From assembly GCA_022561775.1 (NCBI GenBank), contig JADFQO010000002.1, forward strand, positions 1-45,724: 45,724 nucleotides of DNA, in the 5' to 3' direction. Position 1 is the stretch's first letter. Every line of letters begins with the position of its first letter. Of this stretch, positions 23,313-31,816 are shown piece after piece. A program made the translations under genes and the position numbers. Source of the stretch: Myxococcales bacterium. Its GTDB lineage: Bacteria > Myxococcota_A > UBA9160 > SMWR01. The notes under the pieces are model-generated. The model saw only the letters and a list, made by a program, of their open reading frames with translations, ran no database searches and had not been told where the DNA came from.

Positions 23313-24944
23313 TCAGAAGGTCTCGCTTCGGATGCGCTCGGGGGGGACGTGCCGAGCCTCCAGGTGCTCCTGCACCGACGCCATGAAGCCTGTCGGCCCG
23401 CAAAGGTAGAAGTCGCCGTCGAGTTCGGGCACCAGCTTCTCCACCAACGGGCCGTCGACCCGGCCGGCGCTGTCGTAGTGACGGCCGAGTTCGTCCTCGG
23501 GGCGCGGCCGGCTGTAAGCCACATGGAGCCGCACATTGGGCGCGCGCACGGCCAGGCCGCGCACCTCGTCCGCGAGGGGGTGGTGGCGGCCGTCGCGAGC
23601 GCCGTGCACGAAACAGACGCGCCGGCTGTCGCCGCCGCCGACCAGCTCGTGAAGCATGCTCACCAGCGGCGTGAGACCGACGCCTGCGCTCACGAGCACG
23701 ATCGGGCGCGGACTCGACGGATCGAGCACGAAGTCGCCCGCGGGCGCGCGGGCGCTCAGGATGGATCCCACGTCGACGTGGTCGTGCAAGCAGCGCGAAG
23801 CGACACCCTGGGAGTGGCGCTTCACCGAGATCCGGTAGCGCCCCTGGCCCGGACCGTTGGAGAGCGAGTAGGTGCGCGAGACGCCGCACCCCTGCCCCGT
23901 GCCCTCGAGCTCGATCGGAAGATGCTGGCCGGCGTTGAAGTCCGACAGCGGGCCTCCGTCCCGTGCCGCGAAGACGAAGGAAGTGACCTCGTCGCTCTCC
24001 CGGATCTTCTCGATCACGCGCAGCGAGCGGACGGAGCCGCCGGCCTTCTCCCAGCGCAGCGGGAGCGCCCGCTCGAGTTCCACGGCCTCATCGAGCTCGA
24101 AGTGGATCAGGCGCCGCGCGCCCGGGAAGCGCTCGAGCTCCGCAGAGTCCCAGTCGATCCGGACCCGACCGGTGAGCTGGAGCAGGCTGCCGCGCTCGAA
24201 GTCGACGAACAGGATGCCCGCACGGGGATCCATCACCAGATTGCCGATGGTGTTGTAGTGGCTGTTCCCCGCATAGTCGGGGAAGACGAGGTGCCGCTCG
24301 CCCTCGACCTGCGCGAAGCCCGGCTCGCCCCCGCGATGCGATGCGTCCATACCGTAGGTGGGGCTCTCGCCCTCTCCCCGATGCCCAGTCGCGATGAAGA
24401 ACGTGTCGGCGCCCTCGATCCAGCGCTGCAGCTCCGAGGAGAACTGATCGTGGGCGCGCCGCATCGGAGTGGCCGCGGACGCCTCGCGCCGCCATTTGCG
24501 TTCGTGGATGTACTGGGGGCAGTTCCCGAACGTCTGCTCGACGGCGACTTCGAATCCGTTCGCACTGGATGCAGTGACCCGACCGTTGATGCGGTTGCGG
24601 CGCCGAGTGGCGAGCTCGATCCCGAGGAAGCCCACGTCGACGCCGCTAGCGAACGCATCCTCGAGGGCATCGCCCTCCGCCGGCCGGGCGTCTAGGGCCA
24701 GGGTTCTCGCATCCGGCGAGCGCACGAAGCCGGGCTCCCCCACCAGCAGCGTCGCCCAAGGGCGACCGCGCCCGTCGCGCGCCGCCGCCACGACGAAGGG
24801 GAGCCGGGCGTAGAACCTGCGGTGCTCGTCGGGCAGATACCCGCGCACCACCTTGCGCGCCCAGGGCTCGATCTCGTCGCGGACGCCGAGCCGCTCCTGC
24901 ACCTGCTGCTCGCCTGCGTGGAACGGGGAGGATTCCGTCACCAT
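23313..24944 (-). CDS. Pyridoxamine-oxidase-like / ferredoxin-NAD(P) reductase fusion flavoprotein
   Basis: This 543-residue protein has an N-terminal split-barrel FMN-binding domain of the pyridoxamine-5'-phosphate-oxidase type (GFLGIELATRRRNRINGRV; GNSHYNTIGNLVMDPRAGIL). From about residue 310 there is an FNR-type reductase module: AGQHLPIE, RTYSLSN (FAD), SAGVGLTPLVSML (nucleotide) and FYLCGPTGFM. A C-terminal [2Fe-2S] domain, present in some relatives, is absent. It should move electrons from NAD(P)H through flavins to an unknown acceptor. The ATG at 24944 is chosen to give the normal N-terminus; its ribosome binding site is weak. The probable selenoprotein follows 41 bp downstream, so it may be its electron partner. 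Confidence 0.85.
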   Translation of the reverse strand: MVTESSPFHAGEQQVQERLGVRDEIEPWARKVVRGYLPDEHRRFYARLPFVVAAARDGRGRPWATLLVGEPGFVRSPDARTLALDARPAEGDALEDAFASGVDVGFLGIELATRRRNRINGRVTASSANGFEVAVEQTFGNCPQYIHERKWRREASAATPMRRAHDQFSSELQRWIEGADTFFIATGHRGEGESPTYGMDASHRGGEPGFAQVEGERHLVFPDYAGNSHYNTIGNLVMDPRAGILFVDFERGSLLQLTGRVRIDWDSAELERFPGARRLIHFELDEAVELERALPLRWEKAGGSVRSLRVIEKIRESDEVTSFVFAARDGGPLSDFNAGQHLPIELEGTGQGCGVSRTYSLSNGPGQGRYRISVKRHSQGVASRCLHDHVDVGSILSARAPAGDFVLDPSSPRPIVLVSAGVGLTPLVSMLHELVGGGDSRRVCFVHGARDGRHHPLADEVRGLAVRAPNVRLHVAYSRPRPEDELGRHYDSAGRVDGPLVEKLVPELDGDFYLCGPTGFMASVQEHLEARHVPPERIRSETF

Positions 24945-25195
24945 GAACGCACCATACACCCCAAATCCGATATCAGCCCGCTCGAAGCTGCGGGCGTGCG
25001 GGGATACAAGATCCCTTGGGGCCGTTGATTTGCGTTTTCGACAAAACACCATGTTGTGTGCGGGGGCTCTGTGGGGGAGTTGCACGAACGAGCCCCGCAC
25101 AGCTCAACCACTTTCCCGTCCTAACGCCGCAACATCCTATAAATATTGAGCAATCCCTCTGGAAACGGTGCACGGATTTCCGGCTTATGCAGCAC

Positions 25196-25312
25196 GCGCC
25201 GCCACCTGCCCTGCCACCGGCAGCCTCAGCGGCACCGGCAGGGGTGCAGACTCGGGCGTAGCGCACCCCCGGTACCACTCAAGCCCTCGGAACCTTTCGA
25301 TTCCGCGGGCTT
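25196..25312 (+). repeat. Junction repeat copy C (80-bp unit, tRNA end, terminator)
   Basis: Bases 25196-25277 align with copies A and D, ending GGTACCA in place of CGCTACCA. A hairpin follows with arms AAGCCCTCGGAA and TTCCGCGGGCTT (25281-25312), the A type. Next, 25318-25345 resembles the 3' end of the integrase seen at junction A. The gene-free stretch from 24945 to 25408 otherwise holds an AT-rich patch (CTATAAATATTG near 25137) and a second integrase-tail-like segment around 25050-25090. Confidence 0.72.
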
Positions 25313-25408
25313 ACCTTTTCAGGCTTTGGCCACGGTGTGGGGAAGAAGGCTTGCGTTTGGGTGCTGGGGGGATCAGGATGGGGGGCTGCCGCGGGAGAGA
25401 CCACAGGG

Positions 25409-26038
25409 ATGAATCGATTCGCCAAGTTCTTCTGTAATCTGATGGTGTTGGGAGTGGCGCTAGCACTGACGACACCAGCTCTGGCCGGCCCAACGGCCCC
25501 CCCCACGCCCACCGCGTCGCCGACGGCTTCGCCGAGCGGGCACCCGACGTCGACTGCAACGCCAACCCCGCTGCCGAGAACGACCACGTTCATGGTGATC
25601 GATTCTCCCCTGCTGGCCGCGGCGCGGAAGCAGAATCGGACGGCTACGCCGACCGCCTCGCCAACGCCGATCACGTCACCGACGGCGGTATCCCCGTGCG
25701 CCGAGCGCTGGGGCAAGAACAAGATCTGCATGGTCGGGAAGGGCCAGATCGAGAGCGACAACGCGAAGGTCATCATGTGCGTCCGGGGGTACATCGTGAA
25801 TTCGAGCAGGCTCGGGATCACGACCCACCTCATCCCGGTGTGTCAGGGCGAACGGGTCACCATCGAGGTGGCGGATTCCACCGGCACCCCGACCGTTACC
25901 GCCAGTGGCAGCCTCTCGTGCAATTCGACAGGCAATAGGACAGACTGCACGGGCGTGGTCAATGTCACGGAGAGGCTCAAGGTGGTCTCCTCCGATGGCA
26001 AAGACACCGACACATTGGTCCTGCTTCCCAAACGGTAA
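25409..26038 (+). CDS. Secreted protein with Pro/Thr-rich linker
   Basis: This 209-residue exported protein has a signal peptide ending around TPALAGP. A low-complexity linker of Thr, Pro, Ala and Ser follows (residues 27-55 and again 78-95). The C-terminal domain of about 110 residues contains four cysteines and beta-strand patterns (VTIEVADSTGTPTVTASGSL). The ATG at 25409 begins the signal peptide; the longer frame starts inside junction C. I recognise no family. The linker suggests a surface-anchored or glycosylated protein. It is the first gene after junction C. Confidence 0.72.
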   Translation: MNRFAKFFCNLMVLGVALALTTPALAGPTAPPTPTASPTASPSGHPTSTATPTPLPRTTTFMVIDSPLLAAARKQNRTATPTASPTPITSPTAVSPCAERWGKNKICMVGKGQIESDNAKVIMCVRGYIVNSSRLGITTHLIPVCQGERVTIEVADSTGTPTVTASGSLSCNSTGNRTDCTGVVNVTERLKVVSSDGKDTDTLVLLPKR

Positions 26039-26102
26039 GGGAGAGGGTTCGAGCTGATGAGCGCGGGCGCAGGCGCTTTGTAGGGACCTTTGGCAATCGC
26101 GG

Positions 26103-26576
26103 TCAGTCCCGCTCGACCACGCGCCAATAGCCGACCGTCATATCGTCATCGGCTTCTTCTTCTTCTTCGTATTCGTATTTTCGGGCAAACCCGCTGTCGA
26201 TGGAGGCGATCGTCGCGGCGTCCGTAACGGGTACGAGTTTTTGCTCGTAGACTTCGTCCCCGATCTTGAGGCGGACATTCGGATCGCGGGCGACATTGGC
26301 GACCCAGCTCTTCTTGTCCGCGTCATCAGCGGCCACATACAATTCGTTTCCCACGGTCACGCACCAGGCCGTCACGGAGTGGGGGATCCAATAGGAAGTC
26401 ACCGTCTCGATAAAGATCTCGTCGGCGTCCGAGGTAAATGACCAATCCTCGATCGCCTGCTGATACACCTCGCCAGACAGGCCGAGTCCGGGCCGTTCAT
26501 CACTCGGATCGATCGAGCAGGCAACCGTCAGCGCACTCGCAATTGCGCAGGCCATGAAAGCGATGATTCTCGACAT
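26103..26576 (-). CDS. Lipoprotein with a PNPOx/DUF2255-like domain
   Basis: This 157-residue protein has a signal peptide with a lipobox (LTVAC). Its core, HSVTAWCVTVGNELYVAADD ... KKSWVANVARDPNVRLKIGD, resembles small split-barrel proteins of the pyridoxamine-oxidase-like or deazaflavin-dependent nitroreductase class. An acidic run (EYEEEEEADDD) lies near the C-terminus. Such domains normally bind flavin-type cofactors in the cytoplasm, so a lipoprotein version is unusual. GGAGG precedes overlapping GTG and ATG codons; I use the ATG. It lies 27 bases downstream of the S9 peptidase gene on the same strand and is likely co-transcribed. Confidence 0.75.
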   Translation of the reverse strand: MSRIIAFMACAIASALTVACSIDPSDERPGLGLSGEVYQQAIEDWSFTSDADEIFIETVTSYWIPHSVTAWCVTVGNELYVAADDADKKSWVANVARDPNVRLKIGDEVYEQKLVPVTDAATIASIDSGFARKYEYEEEEEADDDMTVGYWRVVERD

Positions 26577-26603
26577 CACATCCTCCCTCCCTCTCTCAAG
26601 GTT

Positions 26604-28613
26604 TCACTCCTTCTCTTCCTTCCGTTCCCACGGTTCCCAGTCGATACCCCTAACATGCTTCTGCATCCACTTGACCTCTTCGATGCTACGCGTACGCAGG
26701 TGTCTCGGCTCGCGAAAATCATGGGACTCACGGGGGAAACTCACATAACGCACGGGCGCCTTGCCGATGTCCTTGAGCGCGGTGAAGAACATCAGGGATT
26801 GATTGGGGGTGCTGGTCCTATCGCGATCACCGTGGAGCAGCAAGGTGGGGGTCGTCACATTCTTCACGTACCAGAGGGATGAGACCCTGCGCCACTCCTC
26901 CGGGTTGATCCAGTGTGCCCCTCCGATGTAGTGAAGCCGGAGGTCGAAGCTGAGGCCCGGCCCCGTCTCGGCGGTCCAGCTCCCGACCATGGCCCCCAGG
27001 GACGCGGCCTTGAAGCGGTCCGTCTGGGTGATGACCCAGCTGCCGAGGATTCCACCCCAGCTCCAGCCGCGCAGCGCCAGCCGCTCGGGGTCGACATGGC
27101 GCTCCGCGATCAGGAAGTCGACGCCAGTGATGAGGTCCTCGTACTCGCCACCCCCCACATCCCCCATGAGCGCGGTCAGGAGATCGTCCCCATAGCTGTC
27201 GCTCCCGCGAATGTTCGGCCCCAGCGAGGCATAACCAAGACCGGCGTAGATGTGGAAGCTGGGCCTGAACTGATTCGAGAAGTGCCCCGGCGGGCCGCCG
27301 TGGATGTGAAGCACGAGGGGGATCTTCGTCCCCTCCTTGTAGTCTCCGGGTAGATAGAACACCCCCTCGATCTCCATCCCATCCTTGCTCTTCCAGCGGA
27401 GAATCTCAGCCGTCGCCAGCGTGATCTCATTCGCGATCCACGGATTGGCATTCGTCAGACGAACCGGGTCGGGGTCATCCACAGCGGAGACATAAAGATC
27501 GCTCGGCGATTCGAAATCACTGAAGGAGTAGACCATTCTCGTCCGGTCTCTTGAGAAAGAGAGGGCGCGGAGGGTCCCACTGACGCTGGTGATGTCGGTG
27601 ACACGTCCGGTGGCGATGTCGATGCGGTGAAGATTGCTGTTCGTGCGGCGTGTCTCATTGAATAGCAGGCTCTTGCCGTCCGGCATCCAGGTCAGGTCGG
27701 AGATCTCGCCCTGGTTCTGCCCCTGGAGCACTCTCTTCTCACCCGTGTCCGGGTTCATGATCCAGATGAAACCGTGAGTCAGGTCGTAATCGCCGTCCGA
27801 AGGGGCGTGGTAGGCGATGGTCTCTCCATCCGGCCCCCATAGAACGCCATCCTCCGCGGCGTCATTGTTTGTTAGACGGACGACCTCCGGTTTGAGCGTG
27901 TCGAGGAGATAGAGTTCGGACCGGTAGAAATAGTTCTCGAGATCTTGCCGCATGGCCGAGAATACGACGCGTCCAGCATCCGGCGACACGTCGAAATCAC
28001 CGATGATGAGCTCCTCATCCGTCAGCCTTGCCTCCTCCCCCGCTGGAAGGTCGATGGCCCAGAGATTGCGCCAGCTGCCTGCCTCTCTGCCATTCGGACC
28101 TTCCCGGACATAGTACGCGTCCGCTCCCTTGTCGTGCTCTTTCTGCTCCTCGCTGCTCAGTGCTTCATCGGCGGTGAAGAAAATCTTGCTTGCATCCGCA
28201 GACCACTCATAAGAGACGATGCCGCCTTTGTGGTCCGTCAGCTTTACGGCCTCACCGCCGGACATCCCCAGCCAAAAAATCTGCTCCTTCTCATCGACGC
28301 TCCTGAGGAAAGAAAGGTATTTGCCGTCGGGAGAAAACTGAAACGCGCTTCCGCCCGCTTCTCCGATAAATTGAATCGCCTCTCCAGCATCGGCGGCGGT
28401 CATGTAATGACTGCTCTTTCTCTTGTTCTCGCCCCAATCAAGCTCCGATTTCGAGAAGAAGACCCGCTTGCCGTCCGGCGACATCAAGACATTCTCGAGC
28501 CGGACCATATTCATTGCGTCGTCAACGGTCATGGGACGGCGCCCCGCTTCCTGGGCCAAGAGGCTCGTGGCAGTGAGCAAAAATGACATCACGGTGAAGA
28601 TTCCCTTTTTCAC
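26604..28613 (-). CDS. Exported S9-family prolyl oligopeptidase
   Basis: This 669-residue protein has a signal peptide (MKKGIFTVMSFLL ... LLAQ) and a WD40-like beta-propeller from about residue 35 to 400 with repeated 'FSPDGKYLSF' blades. An alpha/beta-hydrolase domain follows. The catalytic triad is visible: Ser518 in GWSWGG, Asp598 in HGDRD and His631 in ESHDF. It should cleave short peptides in the periplasm or outside. I chose the GTG at 28613 because GGAGGAG sits six bases upstream and the signal peptide starts there; ATGs 5 and 15 codons earlier are alternatives. The lipoprotein gene at 26103 follows it. Confidence 0.93.
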   Translation of the reverse strand: MKKGIFTVMSFLLTATSLLAQEAGRRPMTVDDAMNMVRLENVLMSPDGKRVFFSKSELDWGENKRKSSHYMTAADAGEAIQFIGEAGGSAFQFSPDGKYLSFLRSVDEKEQIFWLGMSGGEAVKLTDHKGGIVSYEWSADASKIFFTADEALSSEEQKEHDKGADAYYVREGPNGREAGSWRNLWAIDLPAGEEARLTDEELIIGDFDVSPDAGRVVFSAMRQDLENYFYRSELYLLDTLKPEVVRLTNNDAAEDGVLWGPDGETIAYHAPSDGDYDLTHGFIWIMNPDTGEKRVLQGQNQGEISDLTWMPDGKSLLFNETRRTNSNLHRIDIATGRVTDITSVSGTLRALSFSRDRTRMVYSFSDFESPSDLYVSAVDDPDPVRLTNANPWIANEITLATAEILRWKSKDGMEIEGVFYLPGDYKEGTKIPLVLHIHGGPPGHFSNQFRPSFHIYAGLGYASLGPNIRGSDSYGDDLLTALMGDVGGGEYEDLITGVDFLIAERHVDPERLALRGWSWGGILGSWVITQTDRFKAASLGAMVGSWTAETGPGLSFDLRLHYIGGAHWINPEEWRRVSSLWYVKNVTTPTLLLHGDRDRTSTPNQSLMFFTALKDIGKAPVRYVSFPRESHDFREPRHLRTRSIEEVKWMQKHVRGIDWEPWERKEEKE

Positions 28614-28778
28614 CGGTCGCTCCTCCATAAGCTGACGTACTCGACCACGCTCCATCATCTACAGAAATCCCCCCGGGATCAAGTTCCCTGATGATTTCTT
28701 TGCGCGCCGGCATTCTACCCCGCAGCTGGCTCCCCCAAGGCGAAGTGAATCTTCACCGAGCTGGGGTTCACGCGGCGT

Positions 28779-28902
28779 GCGCCGCAACCTGCCCTGCCGC
28801 CGACAGCATCAGCGGCAGCCGTAGATCACAGATTGTGTCGTCGCGCCCCCCTCGCTACCAAGAAATGAAGCGCCCGGAGCCGTGAGGACTTCGGGCGCTT
28901 TG
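28779..28902 (+). repeat. Junction repeat copy D (80-bp unit, tRNA end, terminator)
   Basis: Bases 28779-28860 align with copies A and C and end CCTCGCTACCA. AGAAATG and a hairpin with arms AAGCGCCCGGAGCC and GGACTTCGGGCGCTT follow (28868-28902), the B/F type. The next bases, CTTTAAAAGCGCGTGGTTGG, resemble the integrase-tail position of other copies. Apart from this unit, the interval 28614-29075 shows nothing I can support. Confidence 0.78.
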
Positions 28903-29075
28903 TGCTTTAAAAGCGCGTGGTTGGGCCGCATGCGGAATAACGTCGCCAGCGGCAAAACCCGCCCCGCCTGCGAGATGATCCCGTCGCTGCGGCGGTTTGC
29001 CCGTAGCGCCTTACGCGAAGCCCCAGTGAACGCGCGGATCTCGACAGCACGACGTGTCGGGGTGTAAAATGCGGT

Positions 29076-31043
29076 GTGCCTCACTCCCCGCTCGAAAAGA
29101 TTCCGGGCTCCCTGCGCTCTTTCCTGGATGCGTCACTGGACGCCATCGTGGGCATGGACCACGCGGGAAACGTCCTGGAGTTCAACCGGGCGGCTGAGGG
29201 AATCTTCGGCTATCAGCGCGCGGAAGTGGCCGGGAAGCCGCTGGCCGACCTCATCATTCCCCCGTTTCTGCGGGAACGCCACCGGGAGGCGTTCGCGCGC
29301 TACCTGGAGACGGGCTCGCACTCGATACTCGGCAGGCGTCTGGAGTTGACCGCGATGCGATCCGACGGGGCCCACTTCCCGGTCGAACTCACGGTCACGC
29401 GCCTGGAGTTGGGCGAGCCTCCCCGTTTCATGGCGTTCATCCGCGACTTGACAGAGCGCAAGCAGTGGGAGGAAGCGCTGGCCAGATCGCAGACCAAGTA
29501 TCAGGATCTGTACGACCACGCCCCGGACATGTACGTGTCCCTCGACGCGGTGACGGCGAAGATCGTCGAGTGCAACGAGACCACCGCGCGGGTTCTCGGC
29601 TACACAAAAGGCGAACTGGTCGGCCGCGATGTCTTTGACGTGTACCACCCGGACTGCATCGAGGCCGCCAAGCGTTCCTTCGAAACATTTGTTCGGACGG
29701 GAGAGGTGCGCGACGCGGAGCTTCAGCTGTTGCGACGGGATGGCACGACGATCGATGTGACATTGAATGCCTCGAGCATTCGCGACGAGACCGGAAGCGT
29801 CGTTCGCAGCCGCTCCGTCTGGCGAGACGTGAGCGACCGAAGGAGGGCCGAGCAGGAGCGGCGCAGGTTCGACGAGAAGCTGCAGCGGACCCAGAAACTG
29901 GAAAGCCTGGGCGTCCTGGCGGGTGGAGTCGCGCACGACTTCAACAACCTGCTCACGGGTGTGCTGGGAAATGCGAGCCTCGCATTGGCGGAACTCTCGC
30001 CCTTCTCGCCGGCGCGCGAGCGGATCGAGGCGATCACAGCTGCGGCAAAGCGCGCTGCCGAACTCTGCGATCACATGCTGGCCTACTCGGGCAAAGGGAC
30101 GTTCGTCATCGAGCCGGTCAGCCTGAACGAGGTCGTGGAAGAGACGACGCAGCTATTGAAGACCACGATCTCGAGGAAGGCGGTCGTCGAGCGCGACCTC
30201 GACGAGAATCTGCCGAGGATCCCGGGCGACATTACCCAGCTGCGCCAGGTGATCATCAACCTGATCACCAACGCGTCGGAGGCCATCGGCGACGAGGACG
30301 GTGTGATCCGAATCACCACGAGCCTGCGGCGTTGCGATCGCCGCTACCTGGACTCGATTTCGATCCACGAGGAACTCGCGGAGGGGGACTACGCCTGCAT
30401 CGAGGTGTCGGACACGGGCTGCGGCATCGATCAGGCTACGCGAGAGAGGCTCTTCGAGCCCTTCTTCACCACGAAGTTCGCGGGCCGGGGCCTGGGACTC
30501 GCCTCCGTCCTGGGAATCCTGCGCGCGCATCGCGGTGCCGTGGCACTCCAGAGCGAACCGGGCCAGGGCACCCGCTTCCGGGTTCTGCTTCCCGCGATGA
30601 CCGGTCTCGCCATGGCTCCGACCGAGGAGGTCGCCGCCCCGGGTGCACCCGCCGGAGGCAGGATCCTACTCGTCGACGACGAGGAGGCCGTCCTCAAGGT
30701 CGCGAAACTCATGCTGGAAGCCGGCGGTTTCACAGTCCTCACAGCATCGAACGGGCGGGACGCGATCGAAGCGTTCCGGCGAACTGCGGAGGACATCGTC
30801 TGCGTCATCCTCGACCTGACGATGCCGGAGCTCGACGGTCAGGAGACCCTGGAGCGGCTACGCCGGGTCCGACGCGACGTTCGAGTGATCCTCAGCAGCG
30901 GATTCACGGAAGAAGCGATCGCTCCGCGCTTCGCCAGAGATGGCCCCGCGGGCTTCCTCAAGAAGCCCTACGACTCGGCACAGCTAATGGACAAGGTGGC
31001 TGAAGTGTTGAAGTCGCGCACACAAGCAGGAGTATCCGCATGA
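29076..31043 (+). CDS. Hybrid sensor histidine kinase (PAS-PAS-HisKA-HATPase-REC)
   Basis: This 655-residue soluble kinase has two PAS domains (about 12-125 and 140-255; each ends in an 'RDLTERK/RDVSDRR' type linker). A HisKA domain carries the phospho-acceptor H287 in GGVAHDFNN. The ATPase domain has ITNASEAI, DTGCGID and a GRGLGL lid. The C-terminal receiver (about 528-645) has acidic DD at 534-535, D580 in VILDLTMP and K in LKKPYD. No membrane helix is present, so it senses a cytoplasmic cue. The GTG start has only a weak ribosome binding site. Its stop overlaps the ATG of the SDR gene, so the two are translationally coupled. No separate response regulator is nearby. Confidence 0.92.
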   Translation: MPHSPLEKIPGSLRSFLDASLDAIVGMDHAGNVLEFNRAAEGIFGYQRAEVAGKPLADLIIPPFLRERHREAFARYLETGSHSILGRRLELTAMRSDGAHFPVELTVTRLELGEPPRFMAFIRDLTERKQWEEALARSQTKYQDLYDHAPDMYVSLDAVTAKIVECNETTARVLGYTKGELVGRDVFDVYHPDCIEAAKRSFETFVRTGEVRDAELQLLRRDGTTIDVTLNASSIRDETGSVVRSRSVWRDVSDRRRAEQERRRFDEKLQRTQKLESLGVLAGGVAHDFNNLLTGVLGNASLALAELSPFSPARERIEAITAAAKRAAELCDHMLAYSGKGTFVIEPVSLNEVVEETTQLLKTTISRKAVVERDLDENLPRIPGDITQLRQVIINLITNASEAIGDEDGVIRITTSLRRCDRRYLDSISIHEELAEGDYACIEVSDTGCGIDQATRERLFEPFFTTKFAGRGLGLASVLGILRAHRGAVALQSEPGQGTRFRVLLPAMTGLAMAPTEEVAAPGAPAGGRILLVDDEEAVLKVAKLMLEAGGFTVLTASNGRDAIEAFRRTAEDIVCVILDLTMPELDGQETLERLRRVRRDVRVILSSGFTEEAIAPRFARDGPAGFLKKPYDSAQLMDKVAEVLKSRTQAGVSA

Positions 31044-31768
31044 GCAGCCAAAACACCAAGGGTAAGATTGCCGTGGTCACCGGCGCCAACCGGGGCATGG
31101 GGTTCGAAGCCTGCCGACAGCTCGGCAAGCTTGGTTTCCGCGTTGTGCTGACATCTCGCGATGCCAGGAAGGCCAAAGAAGCAGCGAGCAAACTCCGCGA
31201 TGAGGGCCTCGACGTCGTTGCACATACCCACGACGTCAACGATCCCCAAAGTGCCGAGGACCTCGCGAGCTTCGTGGAGTCCGAGTACGGTGAGGTTCAC
31301 GTACTGGTGAACAATGCTGCGGCAATCTTCGACATCGAAGAGGACGACAGCACCAGCATCCTGGCCACCAGCAAAGAGGCGCTCACCCGCAGCTTCGAAA
31401 CCAATACCATCGGCGCGGTGCTCACCGCTCAGGCCCTCGTACCCCTGATGAAAAAGACCGGCTACGGACGCATCGTCAACGTCTCGAGCGGCATGGGTGG
31501 AATCACCGAAATGAACGGCGGCTACCCCGGCTACCGCTTGTCAAAGGCGGCGCTAAACGCCAGCACGCGGGTACTCTCCGAGGAACTCAAGAACGACAAC
31601 ATCAAGGTCAACGCCCTCTGCCCCGGATGGGTGCGCACCGACATGGGTGGCGAGAATGCACGCCTGAGTCCCCAAGAAGGGGTAGACACAACCGTGTATC
31701 TCTCAACTCTCCCCGATGATGGCCCCACGGGTACCTTCTTCCGCAAGCGCGCACCAATTCTCTGGTAG
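31040..31768 (+). CDS. Carbonyl-reductase-like short-chain dehydrogenase
   Basis: This 242-residue SDR has TGANRGMG (about 14-21), NNAA in place of the usual NNAG, a catalytic Ser in NVSSGMGG and the Tyr/Lys pair in YRLSK. The Arg in LTSRDARK suggests NADPH. 'GANRGMGFEACRQL' resembles carbonyl reductase-type SDRs. Its ATGA overlaps the histidine kinase stop, an unusual partner for a metabolic enzyme. Either the kinase responds to its substrate or product, or the coupling is an accident of a junction-rich region. Confidence 0.9.
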   Translation: MSSQNTKGKIAVVTGANRGMGFEACRQLGKLGFRVVLTSRDARKAKEAASKLRDEGLDVVAHTHDVNDPQSAEDLASFVESEYGEVHVLVNNAAAIFDIEEDDSTSILATSKEALTRSFETNTIGAVLTAQALVPLMKKTGYGRIVNVSSGMGGITEMNGGYPGYRLSKAALNASTRVLSEELKNDNIKVNALCPGWVRTDMGGENARLSPQEGVDTTVYLSTLPDDGPTGTFFRKRAPILW

Positions 31769-31816
31769 AGGCCCACCGTACCACTCGCTGGGGCAACCGA
31801 TGTAACGGGCTGGTAG

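Noticed and set aside
23290..23315. Read-through of the reductase stop TGA into a second Sec codon
   Set aside because: After TGA only five codons remain before another stop, with no conserved cysteine position in the family and no hairpin at SECIS spacing.
22897..23409. Open frame on the plus strand across the selenoprotein region
   Set aside because: It lies antisense to the conserved DCC protein and the end of the reductase, has no family features, and is explained by high GC content.
14019..28902. CRISPR array or integron attC sites
   Set aside because: The repeats are kilobases apart with whole genes between, and they end in a tRNA 3' end plus terminator. No attC core (GTTRRRY/RYYYAAC) is evident.
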